Source: Prevotella sp. UBA7782 | GTDB taxonomy: Bacteria > Bacteroidota > Bacteroidia > Bacteroidales > Bacteroidaceae | Length of the DNA stretch: 7,846 bases | Assembly (NCBI GenBank): GCA_002480935.1 | Contig: DLDC01000180.1 | Span: 1-7,846, forward strand | Reading direction: 5' to 3' | Notes under the pieces: generated by a model | The model's database searches: none | The model's input: only the letters and a program-made list of their open reading frames with translations | What the model was told of the DNA's origin: nothing | Translations under genes and position numbers: made by a program | In this document: in pieces, positions 1-4,994 of the stretch | Position numbering within the stretch: position 1 is the stretch's first letter | Layout of the letters: every line of letters begins with the position of its first letter

Positions 1-395
1 AGAGTCTCGCCGCAGCAGAAGATTACTTTCAGTCCGTTCTTCAGTGCCAGCTGAACTTTCTCTTTCAGTATCTCGGCTGTCTCATGATAGTATTGACGGC
101 GCTCAGAGTGGCCCAGGATGACGTATTGCGCACCTGTGCTCTTCACCATCTCGGCCGAAACCTCGCCCGTGTAGGCACCCTTTTCCTTGTCAGCGCAGTT
201 TTCTGCACCCAGAGCCACAACGTCTTGGTTGAGCACCTGAGCCACGCTGGCCAGATGGATGAACGGTGTACAGATAATCACACCGCAGTTTGGCTTGTCG
301 GCAGCCAATGCTTCGTTAATCTCTTTTGCCAGTTTCACTCCGTCCTGCAGGTTCATGTTCATCTTCCAGTTGCCTGCTACGATTTTCTTTCTCAT
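1..395 (-). CDS. tpiA: Triosephosphate isomerase, N-terminal half (131 codons seen); domain of the fused ORF or separate gene starting at ATG 395
   Basis: This glycolytic and gluconeogenic enzyme interconverts dihydroxyacetone phosphate and glyceraldehyde 3-phosphate in the cytoplasm. The N-terminus [13 protein letters not shown] carries the substrate-binding Asn9 and Lys11. GAENC lies at 63-67, and GHSERR at 95-100 contains the electrophilic catalytic His96. The fragment ends in CCGET, close to the usual midpoint of a roughly 250-residue protein. The catalytic glutamate (AYEPVWAIGTG region) and the phosphate-binding loop lie beyond the window. The ATG at 395 is preceded by an A/T-rich stretch without a Shine-Dalgarno match, which is normal for Bacteroidota, and the family's usual start matches it. 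It could therefore serve as an internal start even if the upstream membrane-protein frame also reads through. The identity is very secure; whether the protein is free or membrane-tethered is open. Confidence 0.95.
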   Translation of the reverse strand, partial: MRKKIVAGNWKMNMNLQDGVKLAKEINEALAADKPNCGVIICTPFIHLASVAQVLNQDVVALGAENCADKEKGAYTGEVSAEMVKSTGAQYVILGHSERRQYYHETAEILKEKVQLALKNGLKVIFCCGET

Positions 396-1697
396 GTTGT
401 TCTTATTTAAAAGTTGATAAATCTTGTTTTTCCTTTCTTTCTTCTTCAGCCACTTTGTCCATGCCCATGTGCGGTCGGCCAATACCAGCAGCAACAGCGG
501 AACAAAGAACCACAGCATGGCATAGAGCGTCTTTCTGCGCATGTCCTGGGGCTGCAACTTGCCTATGCTGCTCCTTTCCAGGGGCGCGCTGAGCTCTTGC
601 TGGCCCGGCAAGTTGTTATGGCTCCACTTGCCAATGATGGTTCCGCGCTTGAGCAACAGCAGTCCGGGGTTGCTCCTGATGATGGTTTGGAGCGTTGTCA
701 TGTCCATGGTGTAGAACGGATATTCGGCTCCTGTCAGCGCCCTCCACCGCTCTACGGCATCGTTGGTGCTTGCCGTGAGACCGAAGAAGTGGTAGCCATG
801 CTCGGTGGCATATTCGTATATGCGGTCTACATCGCCGAAGTGGCTGTCGTCGGCATGCGTCAAGTCGGGCGAAATGAGCAGAAAGGTATAGCCCGGAGCG
901 TTGAGCACCTTGCTGGTGATGTCGTTTTCGCCGTCCATGATGGAGAAGTCGTGTATCGGTGGCACGTAGCCTGCATCGGTGAGCACCGTCTTACTGTCTA
1001 CGAAAGTCCATGTAGAGTCGGGATAGTTGTTCAGAGTGAACTCCTTCTCCACGCCGTTCTTCTTCAGTACAAACGTTGTTTCGTATTGCGGTTGCTTAGC
1101 TCCTTTGGGTATCTCCATGCCTTTCTGAATGTTGGCCCCTACGTGATAAGGCCTGAAATCGAACGGCGGAATGGTGTAAAGGCTATAGGCCGATGTGGCC
1201 AGGATGTACAGTATGGTGAAGTTGATGGCTATCCACTGGTTGGTGCGCGATATGAATCGCACCATGCTGAGTGGCGATGATGCTATGATGAAGGCGCAGG
1301 CAAAGAGCACCAGGTTCTTGATGAGCGTCTGTACGTTGGTCAGATAGACGGCATCGCCAAAGCATCCGCAGTCTTTAATGGGGTTGGTGGTGGCCAGCCA
1401 GATGGTTATGAGCGTCATAACTACCATAAAAGCCAGTGTGACGCGCGACACCAGGCGCCGCCTAATAGCGAAGAGAATGAAGATGCCCAGGCAAAACTCA
1501 AGCGCTGCCAGTGCCACGGCGGCCACCAGCAAGAGCCATTGCGGCACCATGCCCGACAGGTTGAGCGCCGTGAGATAGTCTTGCAGCTTGTATAGCGTGC
1601 CCATGGGGTCAACGGCTTTCACGTAGCCTGAGAACACCAGCACGGCACCCAGCACGAGCCTGAGCAGGTTGATGATGATGATTTTAAGCTGCTGCAT
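1..1697 (-). CDS. DoxX/MauE-type membrane protein (BT_3928-like) reading in frame into triosephosphate isomerase; 3' end outside window
   Basis: Reading from ATG 1697-1695, 434 sense codons reach the TpiA ATG at 395 in the same frame with no stop, and the frame stays open to the window edge. Residues 1-175 hold about five hydrophobic segments (about 8-26, 53-77, 86-103, 124-141, 155-176). The motif DCGCFGD lies at 109-115 between the third and fourth, as in DoxX/MauE-like proteins. Residues about 178-388 form a soluble thioredoxin-like domain without an obvious CxxC. A last hydrophobic segment (about 390-408) is followed by the basic stretch [11 protein letters not shown]. Positive charges at 79-85 and 415-425 suggest an N-in topology, a periplasmic soluble domain and a cytoplasmic C-terminus. 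The start overlaps the DUF1599 stop by 14 nt, suggesting translational coupling. In related Bacteroidales the membrane protein and TpiA are, to my knowledge, separate adjacent genes, so this is a real fusion or a one-base assembly error. The function of the membrane part is unknown. Confidence 0.8.
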   Translation of the reverse strand, partial: MQQLKIIIINLLRLVLGAVLVFSGYVKAVDPMGTLYKLQDYLTALNLSGMVPQWLLLVAAVALAALEFCLGIFILFAIRRRLVSRVTLAFMVVMTLITIWLATTNPIKDCGCFGDAVYLTNVQTLIKNLVLFACAFIIASSPLSMVRFISRTNQWIAINFTILYILATSAYSLYTIPPFDFRPYHVGANIQKGMEIPKGAKQPQYETTFVLKKNGVEKEFTLNNYPDSTWTFVDSKTVLTDAGYVPPIHDFSIMDGENDITSKVLNAPGYTFLLISPDLTHADDSHFGDVDRIYEYATEHGYHFFGLTASTNDAVERWRALTGAEYPFYTMDMTTLQTIIRSNPGLLLLKRGTIIGKWSHNNLPGQQELSAPLERSSIGKLQPQDMRRKTLYAMLWFFVPLLLLVLADRTWAWTKWLKKKERKNKIYQLLNKNNMRKKIVAGNWKMNMNLQDGVKLAKEINEALAADKPNCGVIICTPFIHLASVAQVLNQDVVALGAENCADKEKGAYTGEVSAEMVKSTGAQYVILGHSERRQYYHETAEILKEKVQLALKNGLKVIFCCGET

Positions 1698-2241
1698 CTT
1701 TCAGTCTGATAGCTCCAAAGACGGCATAATTGATGATATCCATATAGTTGGCGTCTATTCCCTCGCTCACAAGCGTTTGCCCTTGCAGGTCTTCCATCTC
1801 CTTGATACGCTGCAACTTGGTCAGTATGAAGTCGGTATAGCTGCTCACCCGCATCTGTCTCCATGCCTCGCCATAGTCGTGATTCTTCTTGAGCATCAGC
1901 TCATAGGCCTGCTTGCTGTATTCATCATATAACTTTAGGGCCTCCTCGTTATTCATGTCTATTGTCTTGGCAAAGCCTTTTCCCAGCTGTATGAGCCCGA
2001 TGATGCCATAGTTGATGAGCCCTATGAACTCAGGACGTATGCCTTCGCCCACGAGCGAATGGCCCGATATTTCGAGCGTGCGTATGCGGTCGGCCTTGAT
2101 GAGTAATTGGTCTGTCAGTGATGAGGGACGCAGAATGCGCCATGAAGGGCCATAGTCGTGCAGCTTTTTTACAAAGAGCGAGCGGCACTCTTCTATGGTT
2201 TCCTTAAACTGCTGTTGCGTCGTTATTTTGCTTTCTGGCAT
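1684..2241 (-). CDS. DUF1599 (PF07659) family protein with two tandem repeats
   Basis: A 185-residue soluble, mostly helical protein built from two similar halves. Residues about 14-86 contain [14 protein letters not shown] and a later EGI...[11 protein letters not shown]. Residues about 105-180 contain [14 protein letters not shown] and EGI...[11 protein letters not shown]. The shared pattern HDYG-x2-W-R-x2-R-x-SS-x-TD, then K-x2-RI, is the DUF1599 signature. Pfam places this family among nucleotide-modification-associated domains, but the activity is not established and I do not assign one. The ATG at 2241 was chosen over an upstream TTG at 2265, because that TTG lies inside the predicted -7 promoter box and could not be transcribed. 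The gene leads the operon, and its stop codon (1684-1686) lies inside the start region of the DoxX-type gene. Conservation of this neighbourhood with tpiA in Bacteroidales suggests co-expression, not necessarily a shared pathway. Confidence 0.88.
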   Translation of the reverse strand: MPESKITTQQQFKETIEECRSLFVKKLHDYGPSWRILRPSSLTDQLLIKADRIRTLEISGHSLVGEGIRPEFIGLINYGIIGLIQLGKGFAKTIDMNNEEALKLYDEYSKQAYELMLKKNHDYGEAWRQMRVSSYTDFILTKLQRIKEMEDLQGQTLVSEGIDANYMDIINYAVFGAIRLKDAAA

Positions 2242-2262
2242 AATTGACTTTTCTGTTTGGTG

Positions 2263-2294
2263 CAAAGTTAATCATTTTCACCGATATTCCCAAG
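2263..2294 (-). promoter_or_regulatory. Predicted Bacteroidota-type promoter for the DUF1599-DoxX-tpiA operon
   Basis: On the minus strand the -7 box TAACTTTG (2270-2263) matches TAnnTTTG exactly. CTTG at 2294-2291 gives a 3-of-4 match to the -33 TTTG, with a 20-nt spacer. Transcription would start near 2256, leaving a leader of about 15 nt before ATG 2241. The call rests on motif and position only. Confidence 0.6.
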
Positions 2295-2607
2295 GCTTTA
2301 ACGAAATTATACGTTATCCGGCCATGCTATTTGCACACCTTATATAATATAGGGCTTTTTGCCCGGCTTGCCATCCTATGGCCTCTGCCATGCCGCTTGG
2401 CGCCCAAGCAAGCATCTGCCGCGGGCCGTGAAAAGACGCTGCTAAGAGAGACATTGGGCGTGCTTGCCTAACAGATTGAACAAGAGCGAGTTGCAAAAAC
2501 GGCCTTTTTACAAGGCGAAAGTGCCTATTTGGGCTTGCAAAAAGGCCTGTTTTGCATTGCAAGAAGGCCCTTTTTGGCTTTTCGCTCCGAGCATATTGCC
2601 AGACAAC
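2271..2607. other. Intergenic region between the exonuclease gene 3' end and the DUF1599 promoter
   Basis: About 337 nt with no convincing gene. The right part holds the 22-bp repeat block (2491-2578). The left part has two small hairpin-forming sequences: GGGC-TTTTT-GCCC at 2352-2364, and a perfect 6-bp stem with 3-nt loop, GCTTGG-CGC-CCAAGC, at 2395-2409. The far left edge carries the -33 element of the operon promoter. Short ORFs here on both strands have no recognisable protein character. No clear intrinsic terminator was found for the exonuclease gene, though the palindromic repeats just downstream could serve as one. Confidence 0.6.
2491..2578. repeat. Four tandem 22-bp units, mostly palindromic around GGCC
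   Basis: Units start at 2491, 2513, 2535 and 2557. Units 1, 3 and 4 begin TTGCAAAAA, TTGCAAAAA and TTGCAAGAA, and each has a GGCC core followed by a T-rich arm. Unit 2 (AGGCGAAAGTGCCTATTTGG...) is degenerate but keeps the spacing, matching unit 3 at 13 of 22 positions. Unit 3 is a near-perfect inverted repeat: GCAAAA, AGGCCT, then TTTTGC with one extra base. The block begins 30 nt downstream of the exonuclease stop codon. It may be a transcription terminator or RNA processing element, or a dispersed intergenic repeat of this lineage. The sequence does not decide. Confidence 0.7.
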
Positions 2608-3096
2608 TTATAAAATCTTGAGAGCTATGGCGGCACAAGCCTCGGCGTCGGCCAGTGCATGGTGATGCCGGCTAAGGTCGAAACCGCATCGTGCGGCTAT
2701 CACATCCAGTGTATGAGAGCCCTTTGGCCACACCCTGCGCGACTGTATGAGGGTGCAGAAGAAGGGGTAGTCGGGGTAGTCCATCTGATAACATCTGAAC
2801 ACTGCCTTGAGGCAACTCTCGTCAAAAGCCTTGTTGTGGGCCACCAGGGGCAACCCTTCTATGAGCGGCTCCACCTGCTTCCACACCTCGGGAAAGACGG
2901 GCGCGCCCTCTGTATCTTCGCGTGTCAGACCGTGAACGCGCGTACATATATAACTGTAATATTCAGGTTCGGGCTTAATGAGCGAGTAGAACCGGTCGGC
3001 TACTTGCCCGTTGCGCACCGTAACCACGCCCACCGAGCACACGCTGGTGCGATAGTTGTTGGCTGTCTCAAAGTCTATTGCAGCAAAATTATCCAT
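2608..3096 (-). CDS. Stand-alone DnaQ-like 3'-5' exonuclease (DEDDh family)
   Basis: This 162-residue protein consists of a single exonuclease domain. ExoI is AIDFETA with Asp8 and Glu10, ExoII is AHNKAFDESCL with Asp92, and ExoIII is HHALADAEA with His145 and Asp150 (H-x4-D). The full DEDDh metal-binding and catalytic set is therefore present. Members of this family remove nucleotides from DNA or RNA 3' ends using two divalent metal ions. Sequence features such as SVCSVGVVTV and THEME-like HGLTRED resemble proteins annotated as DNA polymerase III epsilon or 3'-5' exonuclease. The protein lacks any C-terminal extension for binding the polymerase alpha subunit, so a separate repair or RNA-processing role is as likely as proofreading. 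The start at 3096 lies about 20 nt downstream of a -7 box. The gene appears monocistronic, with non-coding DNA on both sides. Confidence 0.9.
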   Translation of the reverse strand: MDNFAAIDFETANNYRTSVCSVGVVTVRNGQVADRFYSLIKPEPEYYSYICTRVHGLTREDTEGAPVFPEVWKQVEPLIEGLPLVAHNKAFDESCLKAVFRCYQMDYPDYPFFCTLIQSRRVWPKGSHTLDVIAARCGFDLSRHHHALADAEACAAIALKIL

Positions 3097-3118
3097 CTTT
3101 CAAAGAGTCTTTTGCGTG

Positions 3119-3126
3119 CAAAGATA
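3119..3126 (-). promoter_or_regulatory. Predicted -7 box for the exonuclease gene
   Basis: The minus-strand sequence TATCTTTG at 3126-3119 matches TAnnTTTG exactly and sits 22 nt upstream of ATG 3096, so the mRNA leader would be very short. No good -33 TTTG is seen at the expected spacing. A second CTTTG at 3105-3101 lacks the TA and was not chosen. Confidence 0.5.
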
Positions 3127-3343
3127 GTGATAATTTGTCGTAGTGCCATGACTGCCAGCCGTGTTTTGTCTCCTTGCGGTGTGTCTTGCCGCTGCATGAA
3201 GCGGCTTGCTTCTTGTGCCATTGTGCCCATTCGGGGCTTTTGCTCCAAGACTTCTTCGTGTAAAATCGGGCTATGGAACACCGAAGGCGGGGGCAAACGG
3301 GATGGTTGTAAAATCATGACAAAATCATAAACCCTTACATATG

Positions 3344-3400
3344 GCGCACAGACACGCTATTTGTTTCTGCAAACAAACGGGCTATCAGGCTGCTGTGCGC
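3344..3400. repeat. Nested inverted repeat (8-bp outer arms enclosing a 7-bp-stem hairpin)
   Basis: The outer arms GCGCACAG (3344-3351) and CTGTGCGC (3393-3400) are perfectly complementary. Between them, TTTGTTT (3360-3366) and AAACAAA (3371-3377) form a perfect 7-bp stem with a 4-nt loop. The structure lies between two promoters firing away from it, so it is not a terminator for either flanking gene. A protein-binding site, a cruciform or an unannotated structured RNA are all possible. Confidence 0.6.
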
Positions 3401-3422
3401 AACTTATTGATTTGCAACGAGT

Positions 3423-3437
3423 TTTGTTTTTAACAAA
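3423..3437. repeat. Short palindrome TTTGTT-TTT-AACAAA
   Basis: A perfect 6-bp inverted repeat with a 3-nt centre lies about 75 bp upstream of the efflux -33 region. Its arms match the inner arms of the palindrome at 3360-3377. Two similar palindromes upstream of one promoter could be operator sites, but no cognate regulator is visible. Confidence 0.35.
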
Positions 3438-3497
3438 GAATGAGGGTTGGTAAGCCTGCCAAATGTTGACTAATATATGTTAAAAAGAAGTCCAATG

Positions 3498-3529
3498 TTT
3501 TTATCTATGATATTTTATTCTTAATTTTG
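3498..3529 (+). promoter_or_regulatory. Predicted Bacteroidota-type promoter for the RND efflux operon
   Basis: TAATTTTG at 3522-3529 matches the TAnnTTTG -7 box exactly. TTTT at 3498-3501 is a 3-of-4 match to the -33 TTTG, with a 20-nt spacer. Transcription would begin near 3536, giving a leader of about 130 nt before the adaptor start at 3669. That is long enough for post-transcriptional control. Confidence 0.55.
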
Positions 3530-3564
3530 CACACGGAAAACCCGATCGAGAAGTTTAGTTTTCG

Positions 3565-3633
3565 ATGCAAGAACGTGTAATAAGCCACTATTATGCAGTG
3601 CACCAGTTCATTAAAGAGGTAAAGACAGTTTAG
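3565..3633 (+). CDS. Possible 22-codon upstream ORF (leader peptide) in the efflux operon leader
   Basis: ATG 3565 opens a 22-codon frame starting MQERVISHYY and ending at TAG 3631-3633. It lies wholly within the predicted mRNA leader and ends 35 nt before the adaptor start. A shorter ORF (ATG 3593 to TAA 3620-3622) is nested in another frame. There is no Shine-Dalgarno sequence, which is uninformative in Bacteroidota. The peptide is not recognised. It could be a regulatory leader peptide sensing translation inhibition, or a chance ORF, since short frames are common. Confidence 0.25.
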   Translation: MQERVISHYYAVHQFIKEVKTV

Positions 3634-3668
3634 GTATAAATTATATTCAGACAAATAATAAAGTAGGT

Positions 3669-4952
3669 ATGAGAAAAAAGACTTTCGTTTTAGTTGCAGC
3701 CGCTGTGGCTGTATTGCTAACGGGATGTGGTAAGAAGCAGCAATCGCTACCCACAAGCGATGCCTATCCGGTGATGACTATCGGGCAGCAGAATGCTTCG
3801 CTTAGCACCACTTATCCCGCAACTATCAGAGGTATTCAGGATGTAGACATTCGTCCGAAAGTGTCTGGTTTCATCACAAGCGTGCGTGTGCATGAGGGTC
3901 AGGCAGTGGCCAAGGGCCAGCTGCTCTTTACCATCGACGACGAGACATACCGTCAGGCAGTGCGTCAGGCCGAGGCTGCCGTAAGCGCGGCAAAGGCTCA
4001 GGTAACGCAAACCCGCGCCACGGTGAACTCTGCCCAGGCACAACTCAACACCGCGCACCTCACTTACACCAACAGCCAGAACCTTTATAAGAATAAGGTG
4101 ATAGGCAGTTTCGAGCTTCAGTCGGCCCGCAACAGCTATCAGACGGCCGTTGCCAGTCTGGCTCAGGCACGCTCTGCAGTGGCTTCAGCCGTGGCTGCCG
4201 TGGCTCAGGCACAGGCTTCTTTGGCTTCGGCTAAGGAGAATCTGAGCTATTGCTTCGTAACAAGCCCGGCCAATGGCGTGGTGGGCAACATTCCTTATAA
4301 GGTAGGCGCGCTGGTAAGTCCGTCGTCTGCCGAGGCATTGACCACCGTTTCAAACATCAGCACCATGGAGGTGTTCTTCTCAATGACTGAGAAAGACGTG
4401 CTCAGCATGCAGCGCGCGGCAGGCAGCACTTCGGCTGCCATCAACGATTATCCCCCTGTTCAGCTGCAACTGACCGACGGTTCAACCTACGGCCACATGG
4501 GCAAGGTGGTGAAGGTTAGCGGTGTTATCGACTCTTCAACGGGTTCATACTCAGTCATTGCCCACTTCCCCAACCCCGAACATCTGCTTAAAAGCGGCGG
4601 AGCAGGCCAGATTGTGGTTGTTAAGAACGACAACAACTCTATCGTAATACCTCAGGATGCCACCACACAGGTGCAAGACAAGATATTCGTATATAAGGTA
4701 GACGGCTCAGGAAAGGTGCACTACACAGAGATAAAGGTTAACGACCAGAACGACGGCAAAACCTATATCGTGACCTCTGGCCTGCGCAAGGGCGAGCGCA
4801 TCGTGACCAAGGGACTGGCTTCGCTCAGCGATGGAATGAAGATAAAGCCCGTTACCGAGGCTCAGTATGACGCCGCTATCAAGAAGGCACAGCAGCTGAG
4901 CGAGCAGCAGAACTCTGCCGGCGGCTTCGTCAAAGCGATGAAGAGCAAGTAA
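3669..4952 (+). CDS. RND efflux periplasmic adaptor subunit (membrane fusion protein, AcrA/MexA-like lipoprotein)
   Basis: This 427-residue adaptor links the inner-membrane RND pump to an outer-membrane channel in the periplasm. The N-terminus has a basic start (MRKK), a hydrophobic core and the lipobox LLTGC with lipidated Cys20, so it should be a lipoprotein. The first half of the lipoyl domain follows (VDIRPKVSGFITSVRVHEGQ, 58-77). An alanine-rich alpha-helical hairpin spans about 92-194, turning at YKNKVIG (140-146). The lipoyl domain closes with VTSPANGVVG (197-206). The beta-barrel domain is about 232-325, with SGGAGQIVVV (309-318) near its end, and the membrane-proximal domain follows IPQDA (327-331). 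Each hairpin helix is about 46 residues, somewhat longer than in AcrA. It is the first gene of the operon, 42 nt ahead of the transporter gene. Substrates cannot be inferred. Confidence 0.95.
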   Translation: MRKKTFVLVAAAVAVLLTGCGKKQQSLPTSDAYPVMTIGQQNASLSTTYPATIRGIQDVDIRPKVSGFITSVRVHEGQAVAKGQLLFTIDDETYRQAVRQAEAAVSAAKAQVTQTRATVNSAQAQLNTAHLTYTNSQNLYKNKVIGSFELQSARNSYQTAVASLAQARSAVASAVAAVAQAQASLASAKENLSYCFVTSPANGVVGNIPYKVGALVSPSSAEALTTVSNISTMEVFFSMTEKDVLSMQRAAGSTSAAINDYPPVQLQLTDGSTYGHMGKVVKVSGVIDSSTGSYSVIAHFPNPEHLLKSGGAGQIVVVKNDNNSIVIPQDATTQVQDKIFVYKVDGSGKVHYTEIKVNDQNDGKTYIVTSGLRKGERIVTKGLASLSDGMKIKPVTEAQYDAAIKKAQQLSEQQNSAGGFVKAMKSK

Positions 4953-4994
4953 GCCGCGGCCATAATCATTTTCTGAAACAAAAAATCTAGGACA

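Larger units (their letters stand above)
3127..3521. other. Intergenic region between divergent exonuclease and efflux promoters
   Basis: About 395 nt with no credible gene. It contains a direct repeat AAAATCAT at 3310-3317 and 3321-3328 (11-bp period). A nested inverted repeat lies at 3344-3400. Two smaller palindromes follow: TTTGTT-TTT-AACAAA at 3423-3437, and TTGGTA-AGCC-TGCCAA at 3447-3462 with one G-T mismatch. The part nearest the efflux promoter is AT-rich. No regulator gene is found here, although efflux operons often have a divergent one. Confidence 0.6.

Noticed and set aside
414..1280. 288-codon plus-strand ORF
   Set aside because: It lies opposite the DoxX-type gene, whose protein has coherent membrane segments, a DCGCFGD motif and a family match. 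The plus-strand product resembles no protein and is an antisense shadow.
2242..2265. TTG start eight codons upstream of the DUF1599 ATG
   Set aside because: The TTG overlaps the predicted -7 promoter box, so it would lie upstream of the transcription start. The family homology begins after the ATG at 2241.
2395..2409. Intrinsic terminator at the GCTTGG-CGC-CCAAGC hairpin
   Set aside because: The stem is short, no U-tract follows on either strand, and it lies about 200 nt from the nearest gene end.
2314..2562. 82-codon minus-strand ORF across the intergenic repeats
   Set aside because: Its N-terminus is simply the translated 22-bp repeat (MQCKTGLFAS). It has no domain or promoter and is unlikely to be a gene.
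2491..2578. CRISPR array
   Set aside because: The 22-bp units are directly adjacent with no unique spacers, they diverge from each other, and no cas genes are nearby.
2659..3330. 223-codon plus-strand ORF
   Set aside because: It is antisense to the exonuclease, which has all catalytic motifs. The plus-strand translation has no recognisable domain.
3505..3756. 83-codon minus-strand ORF over the efflux promoter and adaptor start
   Set aside because: It overlaps the signal peptide of the adaptor and the promoter region on the opposite strand, and has no recognisable features.
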